Of a stretch of 64,000 nt of DNA, positions 8,408 to 17,595 are shown piece by piece. The stretch is from contig NC_014614.1 of NCBI RefSeq assembly GCF_000196455.1, positions 696,501-760,500 of the forward strand. The letters run 5' to 3'. Numbering within the stretch: position 1 is the stretch's first letter; each line of letters begins with the position of its first letter. The translations under genes were made by a program, and so were the position numbers. The notes beneath the pieces are model-generated. The model did not search any database, was not told where the DNA came from, and was given only the letters and a program-made list of their open reading frames with translations. The DNA comes from Acetoanaerobium sticklandii. GTDB lineage: Bacteria > Bacillota > Clostridia > Peptostreptococcales > Filifactoraceae.

Positions 8408-9739
8408 ATGTCAAAAGAAAGCAATATGCTAAGAGAAATAAAAATAACTAAGAACTTTACAAAATATGCTGAAGGCTCTGTACTTATTGAATTTGGAGAC
8501 ACAGTAGTGCTTTGTAATGCATCGATAGAAGAAAAAGTACCTCCGTTTCTTAAAAATACAGGTACAGGCTGGATAAGTGCAGAATATTCCATGCTTCCTA
8601 GGTCGACTCACCAAAGAAAAATCAGAGATTCAGCTAGAGGTAAAATAGATGGTAGAACTCATGAAATTCAGAGATTAATAGGAAGAGCTCTTAGATCTGT
8701 TGTAGATATGAAGGTATTAGGAGAAAGAACTATTTGGATTGATTGTGATGTGCTTCAAGCCGATGGAGGAACTAGAACAGCTTCCATTACTGGAGCTTTT
8801 GTAGCACTTTGCGATGCTATGGCAAAGCTTTATGAAAAAGAAGCAATAAAAAGCTTCCCTATAAATGCTTTTGTAAGTGCAGTCAGTGTAGGGATAGTAA
8901 AAGGCAAGCCAGTGCTTGATTTATGTTATGAAGAAGATTCAAGCGCTGAAGTAGATATGAATGTAGTTATGACCGATAAGGGCGAATTCATTGAAGTTCA
9001 AGGAACAGGAGAACAGCATCCTTTTTCAAAGAATCAGCTTATGCAGCTTCTAGATTTAGCACAGCAAGGCAACGAACAGCTTATGAAAATTCAAAGAAGA
9101 GCGATTGGAGAGCCTATATCCTCACTGATTTCTCCAAGACCAAAGCAAGAAATGGTAATTGCTTCATCTAACAGCCATAAGATTGAAGAAATAGGTAGCA
9201 TACTTGCTGATTTTGGCATTGAGCTTTTGTCTTTAAAGGATGTTGGGCTAGAAGGTTTAGAAATAGAAGAAACTGGCTCTACCTTCGAGGAAAATGCAAT
9301 TATAAAAGCAAAGGAAGTAATGAAACTCACTGGGAAAGCTGCAATAGCTGACGATTCTGGTCTTATGGTGGATGTACTGGGCGGAAGGCCAGGGGTTTAC
9401 TCAGCTAGATTTTCTGGTGAAGGAGCAACTGATGAGAAAAACAATGAAAAGCTGTTAGGGCTTTTAAAAGGGTATGATTTAGACAGTAGAACAGCTAAGT
9501 TCGTATCTGCAATTGCAGTTGTATATCCGGATTCTAGGCAGTACATAGCAAAGGGAATCTGCAAAGGACTTATAGGATTTGAGGGCAAAGGAGATATGGG
9601 ATTCGGCTATGACCCTTTGTTTACTCCTGATGCCTTAGATAAAACTTTTGCTCAGCTTACAAAAGAAGAAAAAAATAAAATAAGCCATAGAGCGAAATCT
9701 CTTGAAGAAATGAAAAAGATATTAAATGAAATCTTATAA
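8408..9739 (+). CDS. RNase PH - dITP/XTP pyrophosphatase fusion
   Basis: One 443-residue frame joins two enzymes. Residues 1-240 are RNase PH (phosphorolytic trimming of tRNA 3' ends), with RSTHQRKIRDSARGKIDGRT near 65-85 and GTGEQHPFSKNQL near 200. From residue 249 (ASSNSHKIEEI) to the end is a Ham1/RdgB-type nucleotide pyrophosphatase that removes dITP, dHAPTP and XTP, with ADDSGLMVDVLGGRPGVYSARF and the FGYDPLF motif. The two genes are neighbours in many Firmicutes; here they share one start (AAGGAGAAATAA-ATG) with no internal stop. The frame is continuous over the junction, so this is a real fusion. Trigger factor follows. Confidence 0.93.
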   Translation: MSKESNMLREIKITKNFTKYAEGSVLIEFGDTVVLCNASIEEKVPPFLKNTGTGWISAEYSMLPRSTHQRKIRDSARGKIDGRTHEIQRLIGRALRSVVDMKVLGERTIWIDCDVLQADGGTRTASITGAFVALCDAMAKLYEKEAIKSFPINAFVSAVSVGIVKGKPVLDLCYEEDSSAEVDMNVVMTDKGEFIEVQGTGEQHPFSKNQLMQLLDLAQQGNEQLMKIQRRAIGEPISSLISPRPKQEMVIASSNSHKIEEIGSILADFGIELLSLKDVGLEGLEIEETGSTFEENAIIKAKEVMKLTGKAAIADDSGLMVDVLGGRPGVYSARFSGEGATDEKNNEKLLGLLKGYDLDSRTAKFVSAIAVVYPDSRQYIAKGICKGLIGFEGKGDMGFGYDPLFTPDALDKTFAQLTKEEKNKISHRAKSLEEMKKILNEIL

Positions 9740-9745
9740 AATATA

Positions 9746-9754
9746 TGATATAAT
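9746..9754 (+). promoter_or_regulatory. Extended -10 promoter for tig
   Basis: TGATATAAT, an extended -10 element, lies 52 bases upstream of the trigger factor start, immediately after the rph-rdgB stop. No clear -35 box is seen, as is usual for extended -10 promoters. Confidence 0.5.
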
Positions 9755-9805
9755 ATTTAAGTTGAAATTAAGAGAGAAAGCTATCAATAAATTAGGAGGA
9801 ATAGA

Positions 9806-11092
9806 ATGAGCAGTGAAATTTTAAAAAAAGAAAATAGCGTTGTTACGCTGAAGCTCACTATAGATGCACAGAGCTTTGATAAGGCATGTAAAGATGCTTA
9901 CAATAAAAACAAAACTAAATTCAACGTTCAAGGATTTAGAAAAGGTAAAGCTCCAATGAGCATAGTTGAGAAATTCTATGGAGAGGGAGTATTCTTTGAG
10001 GATGCTGTAAATACACTTTTCCCAGATGCATTTGAAGTAGCTGTAAAAGAGCATGATTTAGATACAGTAGCTAGACCTGAAATCGATGTAGAAGAAATCG
10101 GTAAAGGAAAGAACCTAGTTATCATAGCTGACGTAGCTGTTAAACCTGAAATCTCTCTTGGAGAGTATAAAAACTTAACTGTAGAAAAACCTGATTCAGA
10201 AGTTTCTGATGAAGAAGTTGAAAAAGAAATCGAAGCAATGAGAGAGCAAAATGCTAGATTTGTTACTGTTGAAGATAGAGAAGTTAAGGAAAAAGATATG
10301 CTATTAATCGACTTCAATGGAAAAGTTGATGGAGTTGAGTTTGAAGGCGGACAAGCTGAAAACTACTCAATAATAGTAGGTTCAGATACATTTATTCCTG
10401 GCTTTGAAGAGCAATTAATAGGAATGAAGCTAAACGAAGAAAAAGATTTAAGTGTTAAATTCCCAGAGGAATATCATGCTGAAAATCTTGCTGGCAAAGA
10501 TGCTATATTTACTGTAAAAGTAAATGAAATAAAAGAAAAAGAGCTTCCAGAGTTAGATGATGAGTTTGCTAAAGATGTAAGCGAATTCGATACTTTAGAA
10601 GATTTAAAAGCTGATGCAAAAGCAAAGCTTCAAAAAACTAAAGATGAATATGCTGATAGAGAAATAGAAAATAAATTAGTTAAGATGGCTGCTGAGAATG
10701 CGACTGTTGAAATTCCAGAAGCTATGATTGACTCTCAAGTTGAGAATATGGTTTACGATTTTGAATATCAATTAAAATACCAAGGCCTTGATTTAGAGAA
10801 CTACCTAAAGTTCACTAACATGAGCATTGAAGGATTAAAGGAGCAAATGCGTCCTGATGCAAAATCAAGAGTACTAAACAGCTTAGTAATAGAGGCTATA
10901 TCTAAATCAGAAAACATTGAGTCAACTGAAGAAGATTTAGAACAAGAACTGGCTAAAATGGCTGAAAGCTACAAAATGGAAGTAGATAAATTAAAATCTA
11001 CATTAAGACCATCTGATATGGATTATATCAAAGATACTGTTGTTGCTAGAAAAACAGTTGAATTCATAAAAGGAAATGCAAACCTACAGTAG
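9806..11092 (+). CDS. tig: Trigger factor
   Basis: This is the ribosome-bound chaperone and peptidyl-prolyl isomerase that meets nascent chains (428 residues, full length). The N-terminal ribosome-docking signature (FNVQGFRKGKAP) lies near residues 38-50. An FKBP-type isomerase domain spans about 150-245 (LLIDFNGKVDGVEFEGG, FIPGFEEQLIGM). The C-terminal helical chaperone arms fill the rest. The start follows AGGAGGAATAGA. It heads the tig-clpP-clpX cluster found in many Firmicutes and ends at its own terminator. Confidence 0.97.
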   Translation: MSSEILKKENSVVTLKLTIDAQSFDKACKDAYNKNKTKFNVQGFRKGKAPMSIVEKFYGEGVFFEDAVNTLFPDAFEVAVKEHDLDTVARPEIDVEEIGKGKNLVIIADVAVKPEISLGEYKNLTVEKPDSEVSDEEVEKEIEAMREQNARFVTVEDREVKEKDMLLIDFNGKVDGVEFEGGQAENYSIIVGSDTFIPGFEEQLIGMKLNEEKDLSVKFPEEYHAENLAGKDAIFTVKVNEIKEKELPELDDEFAKDVSEFDTLEDLKADAKAKLQKTKDEYADREIENKLVKMAAENATVEIPEAMIDSQVENMVYDFEYQLKYQGLDLENYLKFTNMSIEGLKEQMRPDAKSRVLNSLVIEAISKSENIESTEEDLEQELAKMAESYKMEVDKLKSTLRPSDMDYIKDTVVARKTVEFIKGNANLQ

Positions 11093-11117
11093 CCATTTTG
11101 GCTACTGTAATTTTTTT
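11085..11117 (+). terminator. Intrinsic terminator overlapping the tig stop
   Basis: A perfect 10-bp stem (11085-11094 with 11100-11109) and a 5-base loop precede a run of seven T. The stem includes the stop codon of tig. Confidence 0.9.
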
Positions 11118-11164
11118 AAGTAGACTTTAGTTTTAGTTTTTAGTTTTATTTGTCCTTATTAGGG

Positions 11165-11170
11165 TATAAT
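11165..11170 (+). promoter_or_regulatory. Candidate -10 box for clpP
   Basis: A consensus TATAAT lies about 72 bases before the clpP start, after the tig terminator. The -35 region is poor. I saw no CtsR-type heptad repeat in this gap. Confidence 0.4.
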
Positions 11171-11241
11171 AGTTCCTAGGAAATGTAAAAACAATCTTGT
11201 AGTTTATGACTATAACATATACAATAAAAGGAGGATTTAAA

Positions 11242-11826
11242 GTGGCATACGTACCAATAGTAATCGAACAAACAGGAAGAGGAGAAAGAAGTTACGATAT
11301 ATATTCTAGATTATTAAAAGATAGGATAATATTTTTAGGAGATCAGGTTAATGATCATACAGCATCGTTAATCGTTGCTCAGTTGCTTCATTTAGAATCA
11401 GAAGATCCAGATAAGGATATCTTCCTTTATATCAATTCACCAGGAGGAAGTATAACAGCTGGGATGGCAATTTATGACACTATGCAGTACATCAAGCCAG
11501 ATGTAGCTACGATTTGCGTAGGTATGGCAGCTTCTATGGGAGCTTTCTTACTAACTGCAGGAGCTAAAGGCAAGAGATTTGCTCTTCCAAACAGTGAAAT
11601 TATGATTCACCAGCCACTAGGTGGGACTCAAGGACAAGCAACAGATATAAAAATTCATGCAGAGAGAATTATCAGAATGAGAAATAAATTAAACGAAATT
11701 ATGGCTGATAGAAGTGGACAACCTTTAGAGAAAATCGAAAGAGATACAGAAAGAGATTTCTTTATGTCTTCGACTGAGGCTAAAGAATATGGACTTATTG
11801 ACGAGGTATTAGAGAAGAGACCTTAG
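11242..11826 (+). CDS. clpP: ATP-dependent Clp protease proteolytic subunit ClpP
   Basis: This is the serine peptidase that forms the degradation chamber used by ClpX and other Clp ATPases. The catalytic triad is complete: Ser98 in MAASMGA, His123 in MIHQPLGG and Asp172. I place the start at the GTG at 11242, giving 194 residues, because AAAGGAGG lies 8 bases upstream and the protein then begins like other ClpPs (AYVPIVIEQT). A longer reading from an ATG at 11206 would add 12 residues and bury the ribosome-binding site in the coding region. clpX follows after 27 bases. Confidence 0.97.
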   Translation: MAYVPIVIEQTGRGERSYDIYSRLLKDRIIFLGDQVNDHTASLIVAQLLHLESEDPDKDIFLYINSPGGSITAGMAIYDTMQYIKPDVATICVGMAASMGAFLLTAGAKGKRFALPNSEIMIHQPLGGTQGQATDIKIHAERIIRMRNKLNEIMADRSGQPLEKIERDTERDFFMSSTEAKEYGLIDEVLEKRP

Positions 11827-11853
11827 TCAAAAATTTTAAAAGAGGTGTAGTTA

Positions 11854-13119
11854 ATGTCGAGATTTGATGAAAAGAAGCAGCTTAGATGCTCCTTCTGTGG
11901 TAAGAGCCAAGAGCAGGTTAAAAGACTGATTGCTGGTCCTAATGTGTACATCTGTGACGAGTGCGTTGAGCTTTGCCAAGAAATAATTAAAGAAGAATTC
12001 GAGGAAATAATCGATACAGAAATCACAGGATTACCAAAACCGAAGGAAATCAAGGATTACTTGGATGAGTATGTAATAGGCCAAGATGATGCGAAGAAGA
12101 CTTTAGCTGTTGCTGTTTACAATCACTATAAGCGTATATACGCTGTAGATGGCAAGGCAAAGGATATAGAGCTTCAAAAGAGTAATATTCTCATGCTTGG
12201 ACCTACTGGTTCAGGAAAGACCCTTCTTGCTCAGACTCTTGCAAAGATGCTTAACGTTCCCTTTGCGATGGCTGATGCTACAGCACTTACAGAAGCGGGC
12301 TACGTAGGCGAGGATGTAGAAAATATCCTTCTAAAGCTGATTCAGGCTTCAGATTACGATATTTCAAAAGCAGAAAAAGGGATAATATATATAGATGAAA
12401 TAGATAAAATAACAAGAAAATCTGAGAATCCATCTATAACTAGGGATGTTTCAGGTGAAGGGGTTCAGCAAGCCCTACTAAAAATAATTGAGGGAACTAA
12501 AGCAAATGTTCCACCTCAAGGAGGAAGAAAGCATCCTCATCAGGAATTCCTGCAAATAGACACTACTAATATCTTATTTATTGTTGGAGGAGCTTTTGAC
12601 GGCATAGACAAGATAATTCAAAGACGTATGGGTGAAAAAGCTCTAGGCTTTGGAGCAAAAATCGTTTCTAAAAACGATATTGCTGTAGGTGAAATTTACA
12701 AGCAGGTTCAAACAGAAGACCTTCTTAGATTTGGACTTATTCCTGAGTTTATAGGAAGGGTTCCAGTTGTGGTATCGCTTGACCCATTAGATGAAAAAGC
12801 TCTTATCTCTATTTTAAAAGAGCCCAAAAATGCTCTTGTAAAGCAGTTTAAAAAGCTTTTTGAAATGGATAAAGTAATACTAGACATTGAAGATGAAGCT
12901 CTTGTAGAAGTTGCTAAAAAGGCAATTGCTAAGAAAACTGGAGCGAGAGGACTTAGAAGTATTTTAGAAAAAGTTATGATGGATATAATGTATGAGGTTC
13001 CGTCTAGAGATGATATAGAAAAGGTAGTTATTACTAAGGAGAGCATCACAGATAATAAACAGCCTTATGTAATTCTTAAGTCTAATAAAAAAGATGATAC
13101 CCCAGAAGAGACAGCTTAG
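11854..13119 (+). CDS. clpX: ATP-dependent Clp protease ATPase subunit ClpX
   Basis: This is the AAA+ unfoldase that selects tagged proteins and threads them into ClpP (421 residues). The N-terminal zinc finger has Cys12, Cys15, Cys34 and Cys37. Walker A is GPTGSGKT at 116-123, Walker B is IIYIDEID, and the pore loop GYVGEDVE and the ClpX-typical GVQQALLKIIEGT are intact. The start has an AAAGAGGTGTAG leader. It is co-oriented with clpP and ends at a symmetric terminator shared with the convergent chromate-transport gene. Confidence 0.98.
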   Translation: MSRFDEKKQLRCSFCGKSQEQVKRLIAGPNVYICDECVELCQEIIKEEFEEIIDTEITGLPKPKEIKDYLDEYVIGQDDAKKTLAVAVYNHYKRIYAVDGKAKDIELQKSNILMLGPTGSGKTLLAQTLAKMLNVPFAMADATALTEAGYVGEDVENILLKLIQASDYDISKAEKGIIYIDEIDKITRKSENPSITRDVSGEGVQQALLKIIEGTKANVPPQGGRKHPHQEFLQIDTTNILFIVGGAFDGIDKIIQRRMGEKALGFGAKIVSKNDIAVGEIYKQVQTEDLLRFGLIPEFIGRVPVVVSLDPLDEKALISILKEPKNALVKQFKKLFEMDKVILDIEDEALVEVAKKAIAKKTGARGLRSILEKVMMDIMYEVPSRDDIEKVVITKESITDNKQPYVILKSNKKDDTPEETA

Positions 13120-13144
13120 AAAGTTTAGAAGTTCAAAACTTAAA

Positions 13145-13186
13145 ATAATTAATTAAGGGATGCAACAGCATCCCTTAATTAATTAT
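13145..13186 (+). terminator. Bidirectional terminator between clpX and the chromate-transport genes
   Basis: A perfect stem (13147-13163 with 13168-13184, extended by two pairs) with loop AACA has T-rich flanks on both strands. Its right arm overlaps the last codons of the minus-strand gene. Confidence 0.88.
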
Positions 13187-13701
13187 ATAAATAAACCTAC
13201 AAAACCAAAAAACATAAGTATCACAATAGGATGAAGCTTAGTGAAAAGCAGGAGCATCAAAGATGCTGAAAATATAATAAACGATTTTAAATCGATTACG
13301 CTTTTTAGTAAAGTCGAATAGGCCGCAGATAAAATCAGCGCAGAAGTTATAGGTCTTAAAAAAGTAAATATATACTCTGAGATATCACTTGATTTATATT
13401 TTTCAATGAATCTAGTTACTATGCTCATGAATATAAATGGTCCGCATACTATGCCAACAGTAGCTGAAACTGCTCCCCAAAACCCTAAATATCTAAAGCC
13501 TATGAAGGTAGCAGCATTTATGGCAATTGGACCAGGGGTAACCTGAGATATTGCAAGGATATCTAGAAATTCTGAATTAGTAAGCCATCCGTGATTTTCA
13601 ATAATCATGGTTTCTATATATGGGAGCATAGCATAGCCTCCCCCGAAACTAACAGAACCAATCTGTAAGAAAGCTAAGAAGAGTGACAGTAATATTTGCA
13701 T
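13183..13701 (-). CDS. Short-chain chromate transporter (CHR family) subunit B
   Basis: This 172-residue membrane protein is a single CHR domain, with SFGGGYAMLPYIE near residue 17 and the Q-V-T-P-G-P-I-A motif near 54. Long ChrA proteins hold two such domains; here they are split over two adjacent genes, a known arrangement in which both partners act together with opposite membrane orientation. Its start overlaps the end of the upstream partner by 28 bases. Chromate export is the family name; the physiological substrate in anaerobes is not established. Confidence 0.85.
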   Translation of the reverse strand: MQILLSLFLAFLQIGSVSFGGGYAMLPYIETMIIENHGWLTNSEFLDILAISQVTPGPIAINAATFIGFRYLGFWGAVSATVGIVCGPFIFMSIVTRFIEKYKSSDISEYIFTFLRPITSALILSAAYSTLLKSVIDLKSFIIFSASLMLLLFTKLHPIVILMFFGFVGLFI

Positions 13702-14201
13702 ATACCTAAAAGCACCCCCCCTAAGATTATAAATAGTGGATTTACATCAAAAAAAGCTACAGCTAAAAAAGTCATAGCAATAAGAGCAATTGATGAAGCT
13801 TTTTTGTTGCTTTTTTGAAAAATGTTTATAAATGAAAATCCAAGTAGTGCAGGAACCACTGGTATAATACCTGAAAAAAATCCGTCTAATATTTTGGAAT
13901 TTCTAGTTTTAGAGTAAAACAAAGAAATAAATAAAATTATTATAAACGAAGGCAGAACAGTTCCAAGTAATGAAAGAATAGCCCCTATAAGGCCATGGAT
14001 TCTATAGCCCATAAGTACAGACAAATTGACAGCAATAGGACCGGGAAAGCTTTGAGCTACAGAAATATAATCTACGAATTCTTCTGAAGAAAGTAGTTGC
14101 CCTTTTTTAACTAGCTCAGTTTCCATAATGGGAACCATGGCATAACCGCCACCAAAGGTAAAGAGACCAACCTTGAAAAATGTCAGAAAAAATTTAAACA
14201 C
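13674..14201 (-). CDS. Short-chain chromate transporter (CHR family) subunit A
   Basis: This 175-residue single CHR-domain membrane protein starts with FKVGLFTFGGGYAMVPIME and has the AQSFPGPIAVN motif near residue 52, plus five or six hydrophobic segments. It is the first gene of a two-gene minus-strand operon, divergent from lon with a 143-base gap. Its product is likely to work together with the overlapping downstream CHR protein. Confidence 0.85.
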   Translation of the reverse strand: MFKFFLTFFKVGLFTFGGGYAMVPIMETELVKKGQLLSSEEFVDYISVAQSFPGPIAVNLSVLMGYRIHGLIGAILSLLGTVLPSFIIILFISLFYSKTRNSKILDGFFSGIIPVVPALLGFSFINIFQKSNKKASSIALIAMTFLAVAFFDVNPLFIILGGVLLGICKYYCHSS

Positions 14202-14344
14202 AATAAAAACTCCTTTGTTGATTAATAATGCAAGATATCCTACTTTTATGATATCATTAGTATGAAAAATAAGTCTATGAAAATAAAGAAATTAATTATA
14301 TATACGCTATATATTGATAGTTATATATTGAAAGGAGCATAGTT

Positions 14345-16720
14345 ATGGCAAAAAATTATAAAATGAAAACAGTAGACATGCCAATTATTCCCTTAAGAGG
14401 AATATCTATATTCCCATACATGGTACTGCACTTTGATGTGGGAAGAGAAAAATCTATAATAGCTCTTGAAGAGGCTATGGTAAATGAACAGCTAGTATTT
14501 TTAACAACTCAAAAGGATCCAGAAATAGATATCCCGACTGAGGATGATTTTTATAACATAGGAACTATTTGTAAAATCAAGCAAATGCTAAAACTTCCTG
14601 GAAACACCATAAGAGTATTGGTAGAGGGTATATCAAGAGCGAAAATAAAAGAGCTCTATCAGATTGAACCATATTTTAGAGCAAAAATCCAAGAAGCTAT
14701 TTATTCTGAGGAGCTTAGAGAAGAAAAAGATATAGATGCAACTATGAGATTGGTGCTAGATACTTTTGAAGAGTATGTAAATATAGGAAACAAAGTATCT
14801 GGAGAGGTATTAATAACCTTGGCTGACATAGATGAGCCTAGCAGATTTGCTGATACTGTAGCTGCAAATATCATATTAAAGCCAGCTCAAAAGCAAAATA
14901 TTTTAGAAATTTTTGATCCAAAGCTTAGACTGGAAGAAATCTATAGAATATTGCTTGAGGAAATTGAAGTATTAGAAATTGAGAAAACTATAAATATAAG
15001 AGTGAAAAAGCAAGTTAATAAAATTCAAAAGGAATACTACCTTCGTGAACAGCTTAAAGCTATTCAAAGAGAATTAGGTGAAGACGAAGAGGTTTCTGAT
15101 GAGCTAGATGAATACAAAGAAAAATTGAAAAAGCTAAAGGTATCAAAGGAAATAAAAGAAAAGATAGAAAAGGAAATAGCAAGACTATCAAGAATGTCGC
15201 CATCATCAGCAGAAGGTGGAGTAATAAGGTCATATCTTGATAATTTCTTTGCTCTTCCATGGGATAAGGAAAGCAAGGATAAGCTTGATATCAAGCTTGC
15301 TGAAAGCATACTTGACGAAGACCACTTTGGCCTTGAAAAAGTAAAAGAAAGAATAATAGAATATCTAGCAGTAAGACAGCTGTCAAAATCTATGAAAGGA
15401 CCTATCCTATGCTTAGTAGGGCCTCCTGGAGTAGGAAAGACATCTATAGCAAAATCAGTTGCTAGATCTCTTAACAGAAAGTTTGTTAGGGTTTCTCTTG
15501 GTGGAGTTAGAGATGAAGCAGAAATAAGAGGACATAGAAGAACTTATGTGGGAGCAATACCAGGTCGTATTATAAATGCTATAAAAGAAGTAAAGGTTAA
15601 AAATCCAGTATTTTTATTTGATGAAATAGATAAAATGGCATCTGATTTTAGAGGAGATCCTGCATCTGCGATGCTAGAGGTTCTAGACCCAGAGCAAAAC
15701 AAAGATTTTACTGATCACTATATGGAGATACCTTTTGATCTTTCAAAAGTGCTTTTTATAACTACTGCAAACTCTTTATCTACAGTACCTAGACCGCTTT
15801 TAGATAGGATGGAAGTAATAGAAATTTCAGGCTATACAGAGGAAGAAAAGCTTAAGATTGCAAGGATTTATTTGCTTCCTAAACAGCTAAAAGAGCATGG
15901 ACTCTCTGAGGACTTTTTAAAGATATCTGATGAGAATCTAAAGCTAGTAATTTCAAAATATACAAGAGAGTCTGGAGTAAGAAATTTAGAGAGAAAAATT
16001 GGGCAGCTTTGCAGAAAAGCGGCAAAGAGCAAGGTAGAAAATCCAAAACTTGAATCAGTGACGATTACCAAGCAAAATATGGAAAAATATCTTGGAAAGC
16101 CTATATTTAGATACCAAACTGTATCAGAAAAACCTGAAATAGGAAGCGTGACGGGATTAGCTTGGACACCTGTAGGAGGAGATACTCTTACTATAGAGGT
16201 AACTACAATGCAAGGTTCAGGAAAGCTGGAATTAACAGGTCAGCTAGGAAATGTAATGAAGGAATCTGCTAAAGCTGGTATGAGCTATGTTAGATCAATA
16301 GCAGATAGATATGGCATAGAGCCGGAGTTTTACAAGGAAAAAGATATACATGTTCATATTCCAGAGGGAGCCATCCCAAAAGACGGCCCATCTGCTGGAG
16401 TTACCATGGCTACAGCTCTTTTATCAGCACTAAGCAAGATTCCGGTAAGTGGTGAGCTTGCTATGACTGGAGAGGTAACTTTAAGAGGAAAAGTACTGCC
16501 TGTTGGAGGAATAAAAGAGAAAGTACTTGCAGCTCATAGAGCTGGAATAAAAAAAGTACTGCTTCCTCTGGACAACAAAAGAGATATAGATGATATACCT
16601 CAAAATATAAGAAAGCAACTAGAATTCGTTCTAGTTTCAAATATGGATGAGGTTCTAGAACATGCGCTTATCATGGATAAAAGCGAAAAAAAACAGCAAG
16701 TAAAAAAGGATGAAAAATAA
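14345..16720 (+). CDS. lon: ATP-dependent protease Lon (LonA)
   Basis: This is a cytosolic AAA+ protease for damaged and regulatory proteins (791 residues). The N-terminal substrate-binding domain covers about 10-205, a coiled linker about 205-305 (REQLKAIQRELGED), and the AAA+ module follows with P-loop GPPGVGKT at 359-366 and Walker B VFLFDEIDKM. The protease domain carries the catalytic Ser683 (PKDGPSAG) and Lys726 (GGIKEK). The start follows AAAGGAGCATAGTT. Its stop overlaps the engB start by one base, as in many Firmicutes. Confidence 0.97.
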   Translation: MAKNYKMKTVDMPIIPLRGISIFPYMVLHFDVGREKSIIALEEAMVNEQLVFLTTQKDPEIDIPTEDDFYNIGTICKIKQMLKLPGNTIRVLVEGISRAKIKELYQIEPYFRAKIQEAIYSEELREEKDIDATMRLVLDTFEEYVNIGNKVSGEVLITLADIDEPSRFADTVAANIILKPAQKQNILEIFDPKLRLEEIYRILLEEIEVLEIEKTINIRVKKQVNKIQKEYYLREQLKAIQRELGEDEEVSDELDEYKEKLKKLKVSKEIKEKIEKEIARLSRMSPSSAEGGVIRSYLDNFFALPWDKESKDKLDIKLAESILDEDHFGLEKVKERIIEYLAVRQLSKSMKGPILCLVGPPGVGKTSIAKSVARSLNRKFVRVSLGGVRDEAEIRGHRRTYVGAIPGRIINAIKEVKVKNPVFLFDEIDKMASDFRGDPASAMLEVLDPEQNKDFTDHYMEIPFDLSKVLFITTANSLSTVPRPLLDRMEVIEISGYTEEEKLKIARIYLLPKQLKEHGLSEDFLKISDENLKLVISKYTRESGVRNLERKIGQLCRKAAKSKVENPKLESVTITKQNMEKYLGKPIFRYQTVSEKPEIGSVTGLAWTPVGGDTLTIEVTTMQGSGKLELTGQLGNVMKESAKAGMSYVRSIADRYGIEPEFYKEKDIHVHIPEGAIPKDGPSAGVTMATALLSALSKIPVSGELAMTGEVTLRGKVLPVGGIKEKVLAAHRAGIKKVLLPLDNKRDIDDIPQNIRKQLEFVLVSNMDEVLEHALIMDKSEKKQQVKKDEK

Positions 16721-17328
16721 TGAAATTAAAATCAATTGAACTAGTAATAAGTGCAATGTCTAAAACTCAGTATCCTCATGATGAATTGCCAGAGGTTGCT
16801 TTTGTAGGAAGATCCAATGTAGGTAAGTCTTCTGCAATTAATACTCTTCTAAATAGAAGAAGTTTAGCAAGGGTAAGTCAAAATCCTGGAAAAACAAGAA
16901 CTATTAATTTTTACAAAATCAATGAAGAATTCTACTTTGTTGATTTGCCAGGCTATGGCTACGCAAAAACTGCTAAAACAGAACGTCAACACTGGGGAAC
17001 TGTAATGCAGGAGTATTTTGAAAACAGTCAGGATTTGAGACATATATTCCTGCTACTTGATATTAGACATGAGCCAAAGGAAGATGATATTTTGATGTAC
17101 AAATATGCAGTGCATTACAATATCCCAGTAACAATTATTGCAACAAAATCAGATAAGATATCAAGAGGGGCTTTTCAAAAAACTTTTTCTATGATGAGAA
17201 AAAAACTGGACTATCATGGAGAGAAGATACTTCCTATATCTTCCCTTAAAAAAACAGGAAAAGATGAAATTTGGAACCATATTGTAAATATTTTTGAGCA
17301 AGATGGATATAATATAACTGTAGAATAG
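16720..17328 (+). CDS. engB: Ribosome-biogenesis GTPase EngB (YsxC)
   Basis: This small GTPase is needed for large ribosomal subunit assembly (202 residues). G motifs are in order: P-loop GRSNVGKS at 30-37, the G2 Thr in GKTRTINF, DLPGYGYAK (G3), TKSDK (G4) and SSLKKTG near the G5 position. The gene overlaps lon by one base and is followed directly by a terminator. Confidence 0.97.
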   Translation: MKLKSIELVISAMSKTQYPHDELPEVAFVGRSNVGKSSAINTLLNRRSLARVSQNPGKTRTINFYKINEEFYFVDLPGYGYAKTAKTERQHWGTVMQEYFENSQDLRHIFLLLDIRHEPKEDDILMYKYAVHYNIPVTIIATKSDKISRGAFQKTFSMMRKKLDYHGEKILPISSLKKTGKDEIWNHIVNIFEQDGYNITVE

Positions 17329-17338
17329 ATATTATATG

Positions 17339-17370
17339 AAAAGACTCTACCTGGGGTAGGGTCTTTTCTG
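17339..17370 (+). terminator. Intrinsic terminator after engB
   Basis: A 13-bp stem (17339-17351 with 17355-17367, one G-T pair) with a 3-base loop carries its T-run inside the 3' arm (TCTTTTCT). Confidence 0.8.
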
Positions 17371-17391
17371 AAAAAAGGAGCTAGCTTATTT

Positions 17392-17589
17392 ATGATTTAT
17401 CTTATCCAAGGGACAAATATTCTAGTTTTATTAGGTATGATTATTGTTCCATTTGTTCTAGGGTATTTCTTTATAAAAAAGGTTAGAGAAAAAAATGAAG
17501 AAAGTGAAACTCTAGAAGTTAGAATGGCTTTGCTTGAAAATAGAGTAAAGGAACTAGAAGAATATATAGAAGATTCTAGATGGGAGTAA
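17392..17589 (+). CDS. Small membrane-anchored coiled-coil protein
   Basis: This 65-residue protein of unknown function has one membrane helix (about 5-28) followed by a charged heptad-like segment (about 32-58, ESETLEVRMALLENRVKELEEYIED). The ribosome-binding site AAAAAAGGAG lies 11 bases before the ATG. It stands 6 bases before a DUF881 gene in the same orientation. The layout of a single helix plus cytoplasmic coiled coil suggests a small scaffold or partner protein, but nothing more can be said from sequence. Confidence 0.6.
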   Translation: MIYLIQGTNILVLLGMIIVPFVLGYFFIKKVREKNEESETLEVRMALLENRVKELEEYIEDSRWE

Positions 17590-17595
17590 TGAGTT

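Noticed and set aside
11206..11241. Longer ClpP start at ATG 11206
   Set aside because: It would put the AAAGGAGG site inside the gene and add 12 residues not seen in ClpP; GTG 11242 has proper spacing.
12708..13049. Long minus-strand frames opposite clpX, pstC, tig and other genes
   Set aside because: They are shadows of well-supported genes on the plus strand, without ribosome-binding sites or recognisable domains.
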